Assembly: GCA_049680625.1 (NCBI GenBank)
Contig: JBAUID010000002.1
Location: forward strand, 1 to 61,589
Direction: 5' to 3'
Length of the DNA stretch: 61,589 bases
Source: JAUIAI01 sp049680625
Lineage (GTDB): Bacteria; Pseudomonadota; Gammaproteobacteria; Burkholderiales; Burkholderiaceae_E
Position numbers and translations under genes: made by a program. The notes under the pieces were generated by a model. The model had not been told where the DNA came from. It did not search any database and saw only the letters and a program-made list of their open reading frames with translations. Numbering within the stretch: the stretch's first letter is position 1; every line of letters starts with the position of its first letter. Of the stretch, positions 16,039 to 23,989 are shown piece after piece.

Positions 16039-17127
16039 TCAGGTGTTCTGAACAACTATCGACGGAAACTTCGACGACATGTCCTTGGATTGCTCGGCAA
16101 TCTTAACCGCCAGTTTGCGCGCAACTTCTCGATAAATCTGGCTCAGATCACCGTCCGGATCAGCCACTACGGTGGGTTTGCCCGAATCGGTCTGCTCCCG
16201 GATGCGAATATCCAGCGGCAGGCCGCCCAGGTAGTCCACGTCGTATTCAGCGGCCATGCGCTCACCGCCGCCAGAGCCAAAAATATGTTCTTTGTGGCCG
16301 CAGTCAGAACAAATGTGAATCGCCATATTTTCGATAATGCCCAGAATCGGGATACCCACTTTTTCGAACATTTTTAAACCCTTGCGGGCATCGAGCAGGG
16401 CAATGTCTTGTGGGGTGGTCACAATCACGGCACCGGTTACCGGCACTTTTTGAGACAGGGTCAGATGAATATCACCAGTACCTGGGGGCATGTCGATCAC
16501 CAGGTAGTCAAGGTCGCGCCAGTTGGTATCGCGCAGCAACTGTTCCAGGGCCTGGGTGACCATCGGGCCGCGCCACACCATTGGTGTATCAAGGTCAATC
16601 ATGAAGCCAATGGACGACGCCTGTATCCCATGTCCCTCCATCGGCTCAAGGGTTTTGCCGTCTTGTGATTCCGGTCGCCCGGTAATACCGAGCATCGTTG
16701 GCTGGCTGGGGCCGTATATATCGGCATCAAGCATCCCAACCCGAGCACCCTCAGCGGCCAGGGCGAGTGCCAGGTTAACCGCCGTAGTACTTTTGCCCAC
16801 ACCACCTTTGCCCGACGCAACCGCAATGATGTTCTTCACATTGGCCATTGTTTTCACCCCGCGTTGAACCTGGTGAGCAACAATTTTCTGATACACGTTG
16901 GCACTGACGTTTTGTACTCCGGCCAACCCCCGGACCGCAGCGACCACGGCTTTACGAATCGGATCAATTTGCGATCTGGCCGGATACCCCAGCTCCACAT
17001 CAACGGCCACCTCCCCGCCATCGACCCGGATATTGCGCGCCGATTTGCTGCTGACAAGGTCTTTGCCGGTATTAGGGTCAACAACACCGGTCAGGGCTTC
17101 TTTTACTTGATCAACTGAAATGCTCAT
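16039..17127 (-). CDS. apbC: Mrp/ApbC-family Fe-S cluster carrier ATPase (362 aa)
   Basis: P-loop NTPase that holds and delivers [4Fe-4S] clusters. The N-terminal MIP18/DUF59 domain covers residues 1-85. The deviant Walker A GKGGVGKST is at about 106-114. The switch region is DADIYGPSQPTMLG, and a C-x2-C cluster motif is seen in ICSDCGHKEHIF. Full length for the family. It is divergent from metG (a common arrangement in Betaproteobacteria) and just upstream of modABC on the same strand. Confidence 0.95.
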   Translation of the reverse strand: MSISVDQVKEALTGVVDPNTGKDLVSSKSARNIRVDGGEVAVDVELGYPARSQIDPIRKAVVAAVRGLAGVQNVSANVYQKIVAHQVQRGVKTMANVKNIIAVASGKGGVGKSTTAVNLALALAAEGARVGMLDADIYGPSQPTMLGITGRPESQDGKTLEPMEGHGIQASSIGFMIDLDTPMVWRGPMVTQALEQLLRDTNWRDLDYLVIDMPPGTGDIHLTLSQKVPVTGAVIVTTPQDIALLDARKGLKMFEKVGIPILGIIENMAIHICSDCGHKEHIFGSGGGERMAAEYDVDYLGGLPLDIRIREQTDSGKPTVVADPDGDLSQIYREVARKLAVKIAEQSKDMSSKFPSIVVQNT

Positions 17128-17320
17128 GAATCTCTCGCTGGGTCGGAATATTGCGTCGCATCATATTACCCCGCACCCCGGATATAATGAAAAAGCCAGA
17201 TTCGCCACGGTCAATAGGCCGATTCAGTCGGCCAATTCAGACCCACCGCATCTTTACCCTTCGCATCCTCGGATCATCCAATCTTCGAATGCTCCTTTCC
17301 TGCCCGGACCTCTCACCGCC

Positions 17321-19390
17321 ATGACGCGTAAGCTTTTTGTCACTACCGCCCTGCCCTATGCCAATGCAGATTTTCACATCGGGCACATCATGGAGTACAT
17401 CCAGGCCGATATCTGGGTGCGATTTCAGCGCCTGAATGGTGCCCAGGTCGCATTTGTCTGCGCCGATGATGCCCATGGCGCGGCAATTATGATTGCGGCT
17501 GAGAAAGCCGGCGTTTCACCGACCGAATTTGTTGCCGGCATCGCTGCCGGACGCAGCCGGCCACTCGAAGGCTTTGGCATTCAGTTCGACCACTGGCACA
17601 ACACCGACAGCCCGGAGAACACCGAGTTGTCCCAGGATATATACCGGGCGCTGCGCGCAGCCGACCTGATCCGTACCCGCAGTGTTGAACAGTTTTACGA
17701 TCCGGTGAAAGGCATGTTCCTCGCCGATCGGTTTATCAAAGGCGATTGTCCGCGCTGCAAAACTGCTGACCAGTACGGTGACTCGTGCGAGAACTGCGGC
17801 GCCGTGTATTCCCCCACTGAGCTGGGTAATCCGTATTCAGCCATCAGCGGTGCCAAGCCGGAACTGAAATCCAGCGAACATTTTTTCTTTGCCCTGTCTG
17901 ACCAGCGCTGCGTCGACTACCTGCAGCAATGGACCACTGCCACCGACCGTCATGGTCAGCCGCGCCTGCAGCCCGAAGTGCTGGCCAAGGCCAGCGAGTG
18001 GCTTGCGATCAATGACGAAACCGGCAAAAGTGGGCTTGCCGACTGGGACATCTCACGTGATGCGCCCTACTTCGGTATCGAAATACCCGACGCACCGGGA
18101 AAATATTTTTACGTCTGGCTGGACGCGCCGATCGGCTACCTGGCGTCGCTGAAGGCCTGGTGTACCAAACAAGGGCTGGACTTCGACAGCTTTCTGGATG
18201 ACCCCGATCTTGAGCAGATTCACTTTATCGGCAAAGACATCATCACATTCCATGTCTTGTTCTGGCCGGCCATGTTGCATTTTGCCGGTCGCAAAGTGCC
18301 CGACAATGTAAACGTCCACGGCTTTGTCACCGTTGGTGGCAGCAAAATGAGTAAAAGCCGGGGCACGGGTATTTCGCCGCTGCGTTATCTTGACATCGGT
18401 CTGAATCCCGACTGGCTGCGCTACTACCTGGCGGCCAAAATGAATGCCCGGGTTGAAGATGTTGATTTCACTGCCGAAGATTTCATTGCCCGGGTGAACA
18501 GCGATCTGGTTGGCAAACTGGTGAACATCGCCAGCCGTTGCTCTGGTTTCCTGGTGAAAAATTTTGACGGCGTCATCGGCGCACCGGATGAGCAGGCACG
18601 GGCAACATTCGCCAGTGCCTGGCCTGGCGTCGACTCGGTAGCCACCCGTTACGAGTTGCGCGAATTTTCCCGGGCTGCCCGAGAAGTCATGCAATACGCG
18701 GACGCGGTCAATCAGTACATCGACACCGAAAAGCCATGGGAAATTGCCAAAGACCCGGCCCGCTCTGCGCAACTGCAGCAGGTCTGCTCAACTGCGTTGT
18801 CTGCCTACGCCGACCTGGTCCGGTTGCTCGCCCCGGTCATTCCCCATACCAGCGAACAAGCCCTGGCCCAGCTGAACCTTGAATTTACCCAATGGTCAGA
18901 AATTGGCGCACCACTTGAACCTGGTCACCGGATCAATCCATACAAACACCTGATGAAACGCGTTGAAGTGAAACAAATCGATGCCTTGTTCGAATCGGAC
19001 AAACTGCCACCCAGCCAGGTAGCGCCAGCAACACCCGCCGCCAGCCCTGAGCCGGACGCAGGCCCTATCAGTATCGATGACTTCACCAAAATAGACCTGC
19101 GGGTCGCGCGAATAACCCAGGCCGAAGCGGTAGAGGGATCTAAGAAACTACTCCGCCTGACTCTGGACATTGGAAACAACGAACAGCGCACGGTATTCTC
19201 CGGTATCAGCAGCATGTATCAACCCGCCGAGCTCACCGGTCGACTCACCGTGCTGGTGGCCAATCTGGCGCCGCGGAAAATGAAATTTGGCGTCTCTGAG
19301 GGAATGGTGCTTGCCGCCAGTGGCAACGGCAAAGAAATCTACTTACTCGAGCCCAATGCTGACGCCCAGCCAGGGATGAAAATCAGCTGA
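17321..19390 (+). CDS. metG: Methionyl-tRNA synthetase (689 aa)
   Basis: Charges tRNA-Met. The HIGH motif is in DFHIGHIMEY, zinc-binding C-P-R-C and C-E-N-C knuckles lie near residues 140-160, and KMSKS is in GSKMSKSRGTG. A C-terminal tRNA-binding (EMAPII/Trbp111-like) domain begins at ISIDDFTKIDLRVARI, so this is the long dimeric form. The start ATG 17321 gives MTRKLFVTTALPYANAD; the open frame upstream to 17120 is not conserved-looking and overlaps apbC. TATAAT at 17183-17188 is a possible -10 without a clear -35. Confidence 0.97.
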   Translation: MTRKLFVTTALPYANADFHIGHIMEYIQADIWVRFQRLNGAQVAFVCADDAHGAAIMIAAEKAGVSPTEFVAGIAAGRSRPLEGFGIQFDHWHNTDSPENTELSQDIYRALRAADLIRTRSVEQFYDPVKGMFLADRFIKGDCPRCKTADQYGDSCENCGAVYSPTELGNPYSAISGAKPELKSSEHFFFALSDQRCVDYLQQWTTATDRHGQPRLQPEVLAKASEWLAINDETGKSGLADWDISRDAPYFGIEIPDAPGKYFYVWLDAPIGYLASLKAWCTKQGLDFDSFLDDPDLEQIHFIGKDIITFHVLFWPAMLHFAGRKVPDNVNVHGFVTVGGSKMSKSRGTGISPLRYLDIGLNPDWLRYYLAAKMNARVEDVDFTAEDFIARVNSDLVGKLVNIASRCSGFLVKNFDGVIGAPDEQARATFASAWPGVDSVATRYELREFSRAAREVMQYADAVNQYIDTEKPWEIAKDPARSAQLQQVCSTALSAYADLVRLLAPVIPHTSEQALAQLNLEFTQWSEIGAPLEPGHRINPYKHLMKRVEVKQIDALFESDKLPPSQVAPATPAASPEPDAGPISIDDFTKIDLRVARITQAEAVEGSKKLLRLTLDIGNNEQRTVFSGISSMYQPAELTGRLTVLVANLAPRKMKFGVSEGMVLAASGNGKEIYLLEPNADAQPGMKIS

Positions 19391-19434
19391 AACCACGGCA
19401 AGACGGCAAACCAATTCGCCGCCATGCCATCGGT

Positions 19435-19911
19435 TCAGTTGCCTCCCGGGCCATAATCACGCCGGATCGCGGTTTTGATCACCGTACCGGCAGTGTCGAA
19501 ATGAACATCAAAGAAGTCCCTTTCTTCGATTTTGCCTTGGTGGGCATAAGTCCAGACCAGTTCTTTTAACCGCTCGAGATAAACCACGTCGGCAGGACGG
19601 CCCAATAAGCGGCGAACCGTCTCTTTAGACGTGCCGGCAACCACTTTTTTGAATTGTGCTTCGGTCAACACGTTGGTCATGGCCTGGAAGATTCCGGATT
19701 GGCTGATCGAAATCATGTAGGTGTTCAGCCCCACCGGGTACTCGTGAATCTGGGTACCGTCCGGCTCCTCCCAGATCGTCTCAGGCACGCCCATGTACTC
19801 CCGCACCTCGGCAACCGTCGAAACACCTGGTTTCAGCTCTTTTTGCGCCAGGTAGTCACATCCACCCAAAACGATCGCCGTGATCAGCACAAATGGGGTC
19901 AAAAATCTCAT
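19435..19911 (-). CDS. BamE/SmpA-OmlA-like lipoprotein
   Basis: A signal peptide with lipobox LGGC (cysteine at about residue 18) predicts an outer-membrane-facing lipoprotein. The mature part has two copies of the BamE-like pattern: LKPGVSTVAEVREYMGVPE, and later VVAGTSKETVRRLLGRPADV. Each would form the small alpha/beta BamE fold. ATG 19911 is chosen since it puts the hydrophobic core near the N-terminus. It is not the bamE gene itself, which is single-domain. Function is inferred only as envelope-related. Convergent with metG. Confidence 0.75.
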   Translation of the reverse strand: MRFLTPFVLITAIVLGGCDYLAQKELKPGVSTVAEVREYMGVPETIWEEPDGTQIHEYPVGLNTYMISISQSGIFQAMTNVLTEAQFKKVVAGTSKETVRRLLGRPADVVYLERLKELVWTYAHQGKIEERDFFDVHFDTAGTVIKTAIRRDYGPGGN

Positions 19912-19996
19912 GTCATTTTCCAAATTCAGCAAAAGTTGTCCCGCATCATATAATTAGTGATCTCTTACCCTTCGCCTGCCAATGGTGCGCCATCCT

Positions 19997-20179
19997 ATGT
20001 ATGAATCTGACACCACGACTTTCCTGCGGGAATTGAAACAGAAAAACCCGGACATTGCCGTGGAGCAGCGCAAAGGCCGCGCCCTGTGGTGGGACAAGCC
20101 GCAGGACGCCGGAACCGCAGCAACCCAGAATGGCTCGCGGGTTCCTCAGTCTGCTTACGTTTATCAGACCAAGAACTAA
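19997..20179 (+). CDS. DUF3460 family protein (60 aa)
   Basis: Small basic protein reading MYESDTTTFLRELKQKNPD, then GRALWWDK and ending SAYVYQTKN, which matches the DUF3460 pattern known from Betaproteobacteria. ATG 19997 is preferred over GTG 19982 because family members begin M-Y-x-S. It lies upstream of scpA, its usual neighbour. Function unknown. Confidence 0.85.
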   Translation: MYESDTTTFLRELKQKNPDIAVEQRKGRALWWDKPQDAGTAATQNGSRVPQSAYVYQTKN

Positions 20180-20296
20180 ACACCTGGCGCGGGCGTCATC
20201 GGTCGCTTTTCCCCGGCCTTGTCCAGGAATTCGAACGCCATTCGCGAACGCCATTCGAACCCCTTTCATACCTTAACGGGCGAGCAGCAATCCGAG

Positions 20297-21172
20297 ATGA
20301 CACAGCAGCCGGACACCACCGACCAGCCTGAACCGCAAACGGCGCCAGCCGCAGCAATTACCACCGATGGCGCAATCGCAGAGCAGATCGAGCTAAAAGT
20401 CTATGCAAAGCTTTATGGCGAGCCGGTCTTGCATTTGCCGCGTGATTTGTTCATACCGCCGCATGCAATGGAAGTGTTTCTCGAGGCTTTCGAAGGCCCA
20501 CTCGATCTGCTTCTGTACATGATTCGCAAACAGAATTTTGACATTCTGGATATCCCGGTTGCCGAAGTCACCCATCAGTACCTGACTTACATCGAAGAAA
20601 TTCGCAGCGGCAACCTTGAACTGGCTGCCGAGTATTTGCTAATGGCCGCCTTGCTGATCAATATCAAGTCGCGCATGCTGTTGCCGGTTCGCAATGAAGA
20701 CACCGGCGAAGAAGTTGACGACCCTCGCGCGGAACTGGCACGCCGTCTGGTTGAGTACGAGAAAATTAAACTTGCGGCCATGGAGCTGAACGAGTTGCCG
20801 CGCCAGGGGCGAGACTTTGTTCGTGCCCAGGTTTTCGTCGAACAGTCCATGACCGAACGCCTGCCCGATGTCGACGCAATCGATTTACGGGCTGCATGGG
20901 CAGACATCCTGCGCCGGGCCAAGTTAACAAAACACCACCAACTGCCCCGCGAATCTTTGTCGGTGCGCGAACACATGTCCAAGGTGCTGCGGCGCCTCAA
21001 AGAAAGCCGTTATGCCGAATTCCACGAGTTGTTTGAAGTCGGTGAAGGCCTGCCGGTCGTCGTGGTCACTTTTCTGGCCCTGCTTGAACTGGCACGCGAG
21101 TCGCTGGTTGAAATCACCCAGGCAGAATCTTACGCACCGATTTACGTCCGGCTGTCCTTCCAACCCAGCTAA
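20297..21172 (+). CDS. scpA: Segregation and condensation protein A
   Basis: Kleisin subunit of the SMC-ScpAB condensin-like complex. Diagnostic residues are FEGPLDLLLYMIRKQNFDILDIPVA near the N-terminal domain, EYLLMAALLINIKSRMLLP, and a C-terminal winged helix FLALLELARE. ATG 20297 gives 291 aa; the frame is open earlier (TTG 20219) but without a ribosome site. A 70-residue proline/alanine-rich N-terminal extension is typical of beta-proteobacterial ScpA. Confidence 0.93.
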   Translation: MTQQPDTTDQPEPQTAPAAAITTDGAIAEQIELKVYAKLYGEPVLHLPRDLFIPPHAMEVFLEAFEGPLDLLLYMIRKQNFDILDIPVAEVTHQYLTYIEEIRSGNLELAAEYLLMAALLINIKSRMLLPVRNEDTGEEVDDPRAELARRLVEYEKIKLAAMELNELPRQGRDFVRAQVFVEQSMTERLPDVDAIDLRAAWADILRRAKLTKHHQLPRESLSVREHMSKVLRRLKESRYAEFHELFEVGEGLPVVVVTFLALLELARESLVEITQAESYAPIYVRLSFQPS

Positions 21173-21202
21173 GGGTCTGGGGACAGCGATGTTGCCTGAC
21201 CG

Positions 21203-22258
21203 ATGTTGCGTGACTCATCCAGCGTAAAAGACGGGGTTGATCTGACCACCGCTAACACACTTGGCGTGCAAAGCCTCGCACGCGAAGCGTTTTTACTCGA
21301 CCATGAAAACCAACTTCCCGACGCACTCGCATGGTTCAGACAGCACCCCGGCGCGTTTGTACTCGGCGGTGGCAGTAATGTCTTGCTGGTTGACAACAGC
21401 GCCCCCCCGGTGCTGCTCGTCCGGTTGCGCGGGCGCAATATCAGCCATCCGGCAACATCGCCGACCGATCCCGTACTGGTCAGCGCGGCCGCCGGCGAAA
21501 ACTGGCACGAATTTGTTCAGTGGACTCTCGCGCAGCAACTCTACGGGCTTGAAAATCTGTCGCTGATACCCGGCCTGTGCGGCGCCGCCCCGGTACAAAA
21601 TATCGGCGCCTACGGTGTCGAGATATCCAACCGGGTTCACCGCGTCCACGCCCGCAACCTTCGCGACGGCTCGAGCCACAACTTCTCAGCAGATGATTGC
21701 CAGTTTGGTTACCGCGACAGCGTGTTCAAGCGCCAGCCCGGGCAATGGCTGATTACCAGAATCGAGCTGGCGTTATCGCGCCAGCCTCAGGTGATTCTTG
21801 ATTACGGGGATATCGGTGATGAACTGGCCGCGCACGCAATAAAACATCCAACGCCGGCTGATGTCGCACAAGCCGTGTGCCACATTCGACGTCGTAAACT
21901 GCCAGACCCAGCGGTGCTGGGCAACGCGGGAAGCTTTTTCAAAAACCCCGTCTTGTCAGCGGCTGAAACGGCTGTGTTGAAAGCCAGGTCAAAAGACTCG
22001 CTGGCCGGCATTGCACAATGGCCTGGCCCCAATGGCGTTGTAAAACTCGCCGCCGCTGCCCTTATCGAAGCCTGCGAACTTAAGGGCTATCGCAACGGGG
22101 ACGCCGGGGTGCATGAGCACCATGCGCTTGTCCTGGTGAACCACGGTAGTGCCACCGGGCAGCAGATCGAAGCCCTTGCCAGCCACATTCAGGAACAGGT
22201 AAACACCCGGTTCGGTGTTTGGCTCGAACCGGAACCGGTTTTTATCCGCAGCGCCTGA
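21203..22258 (+). CDS. murB: UDP-N-acetylenolpyruvoylglucosamine reductase (351 aa)
   Basis: NADPH- and FAD-dependent reduction to UDP-N-acetylmuramate in peptidoglycan synthesis, cytoplasmic. FAD-binding motifs are LGGGSNVLL and SLIPGLCGAAPVQNIGAYGVE. The catalytic serine is in NAGSFFKNP, and the C-terminal part ends HEHHALVLVN...F and EPEPVFI. Type I MurB length. Its last 17 bases overlap the end of yaaA on the opposite strand. Confidence 0.95.
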   Translation: MLRDSSSVKDGVDLTTANTLGVQSLAREAFLLDHENQLPDALAWFRQHPGAFVLGGGSNVLLVDNSAPPVLLVRLRGRNISHPATSPTDPVLVSAAAGENWHEFVQWTLAQQLYGLENLSLIPGLCGAAPVQNIGAYGVEISNRVHRVHARNLRDGSSHNFSADDCQFGYRDSVFKRQPGQWLITRIELALSRQPQVILDYGDIGDELAAHAIKHPTPADVAQAVCHIRRRKLPDPAVLGNAGSFFKNPVLSAAETAVLKARSKDSLAGIAQWPGPNGVVKLAAAALIEACELKGYRNGDAGVHEHHALVLVNHGSATGQQIEALASHIQEQVNTRFGVWLEPEPVFIRSA

Positions 22259-23027
22259 AAACCCAGCGCGTATCGTCTGATACCTCAGGGGCGTAACGGT
22301 AACCATCAACCGCAAACTTTTTTAACGACTCGGCCCGGGTCAGGCGTTTCTCGATCGCATACCGGGCCATCTTTCCGCGACTGCGCTTGGCAACAAAACT
22401 GACAATGCCCCAGGGTTTGGCATGACCGGGGCGGGGTTCCTCAAAAACCGGCTGGACAATCCGCACCCCGGGGGCCAGTGCCGACTTAGTGACTGATTTA
22501 AAGTACTCATCAGACGCCAGATTTACCAGGGTCTGGTCTTTTGACGAGGCCAGCACCGCCGAAATATGTTCGGCAATCTGTTGACCCCAGAAACTGTACA
22601 AATTATTACCCCGGGCAGTCTTCAGCCGGGTACCCATCTCCAGCCGGTACGGTTGCATTAAGTCCAGGGGCCGCAAAATCCCGTATAGACCAGACAATAT
22701 CCTGATGTGGTCTTGCGCCCAGTCCAGGCGCGCTGGGGTCAGTGTTTTTGCATTGAGTCCGTCGTAGACATCACCGTCAAACATCAGCACCGCCTGCTTG
22801 GCGTTCGAGGGCGCAAACGGGCGCTTCCAATCTTTAAAACGGCTGACATTGAGATCGGCCAGTTTCTCAGAAAGTGACATCAACTCTGAAAGCTTTGGCG
22901 GGCTGAAACGCTTTAATTGTTTTATCAACACTTCACTTTCGGACAGCAACTCGGGCTGAGTATATGTCTTAGTATGTGGTTCCGTGACCAGATCGAGTGT
23001 TTTAGCCGGTGAAAGAACAATAAGCAT
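22242..23027 (-). CDS. yaaA: Peroxide-stress protein YaaA family (DUF328, 261 aa)
   Basis: The sequence begins MLIVLSPAKTLD at ATG 23027 and contains MFDGDVYDGL, RILSGLYGILRPLDLMQPYRLEMGT-like and LYSFWG, all hallmarks of YaaA. In E. coli it limits free iron and oxidative DNA damage. The frame upstream of 23027 is open but not family-like. Convergent overlap of 17 bases with murB. Confidence 0.93.
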   Translation of the reverse strand: MLIVLSPAKTLDLVTEPHTKTYTQPELLSESEVLIKQLKRFSPPKLSELMSLSEKLADLNVSRFKDWKRPFAPSNAKQAVLMFDGDVYDGLNAKTLTPARLDWAQDHIRILSGLYGILRPLDLMQPYRLEMGTRLKTARGNNLYSFWGQQIAEHISAVLASSKDQTLVNLASDEYFKSVTKSALAPGVRIVQPVFEEPRPGHAKPWGIVSFVAKRSRGKMARYAIEKRLTRAESLKKFAVDGYRYAPEVSDDTRWVFRRCG

Positions 23028-23326
23028 AGAACTGAGAAATCTGACTGAAAATGGCAAGAGGTGAATAATGCCACGATCCACCGCCAAGCCCGAAAACTTG
23101 GGTGAACCCAAATAAAACCATCGCGATAACACCGATGTCTGCCATATAGGCATCTTGCGCGTTAAGCGATTTGTACATTTTGCCTTTTGCCGAGCAAATC
23201 AGGCACGCATACATGTAACCGGTCGAACCGCCAGGAGAAACAGTGAAACCAAGTATTGCCAAACTAAGAATCGGTAAATCAACTCCCTGCTATGCAACTC
23301 TAGTTGATATAAACCACCCTCATGCC

Positions 23327-23854
23327 ATGCGACGTCAGTTAAGCCGCTGGCTTGCCGGCGGCGCTGCTGCGATCACTCTGACGGTGGCATCTGGATGTGC
23401 AAGCCTGCCCCCGCCAAACCTTAAGCCACCGACACTGGGGTTTAAAAACTTTTCCGTGACCCAGATTGGTTTCGAAAATATCGGTTTTGCACTGACTCTC
23501 GACGCCAACAATCCCAATGCGGTTACTCTTCCCATCAGCAATCTGAACTTCGACCTGGCACTCCTTGGCAAACCATTTGCCAAGGGCACGGCGCAAGACA
23601 GTTCAATCCAGTTACCGGCAAACGCAAGCAGTGATGTCAAAGTTAACTTTGTTATTTCGACATCGAACCTGTTGCGAACCGTTGCAAACCTTCAGAATGC
23701 CGGCCTTGAAAACCTGAGCTACGCATTAAACGGTAGTGCCAACTGGGGCAATACACCGTTAAAACTGCCGTTTGAGCGCAAAGGCTCTCTTGATGTGTTG
23801 CGCCAGTTTCAAGAACTCATGATGCCGTTCACAAACCGCGCGAAGCCGCGTTAG
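23327..23854 (+). CDS. LEA type 2-family lipoprotein
   Basis: MRRQLSRWLAGGAAAIT then a lipobox-like VASGC predicts a lipoprotein. The mature region matches the water-stress/LEA14 beta-sandwich: NIGFALTLDANNPNAVTLPISNLNFDL-type repeats, one domain of about 130 residues. A GTG at 23243 in the same frame has a good AGGAG 6 bases upstream and would add 28 residues ahead of the signal peptide. I prefer ATG 23327 because the signal peptide then sits at the N-terminus. Likely an envelope protein of unknown role. Confidence 0.75.
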   Translation: MRRQLSRWLAGGAAAITLTVASGCASLPPPNLKPPTLGFKNFSVTQIGFENIGFALTLDANNPNAVTLPISNLNFDLALLGKPFAKGTAQDSSIQLPANASSDVKVNFVISTSNLLRTVANLQNAGLENLSYALNGSANWGNTPLKLPFERKGSLDVLRQFQELMMPFTNRAKPR

Positions 23855-23891
23855 TCGGGGCGAGTCCGACAAGCAATCTTTCAACGCAAAA

Positions 23892-23920
23892 GAAAAAACC
23901 CGCTTAAAAGCGGGCTTCTT
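23892..23920. terminator. Bidirectional terminator
   Basis: CCCGCT-taaa-AGCGGG (23899-23914), with an A-run before it (T-run for the minus strand) and CTTCTTCTTT after. Serves the lipoprotein gene on the plus strand and the EAL gene (ends 23990) on the minus strand. Confidence 0.8.
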
Positions 23921-23989
23921 CTTTAGGCTAGTCAATGCCCATAAGTACGTTGGTTCATTCACCTGATTCTAGATCACCTGTTTTCCGTT

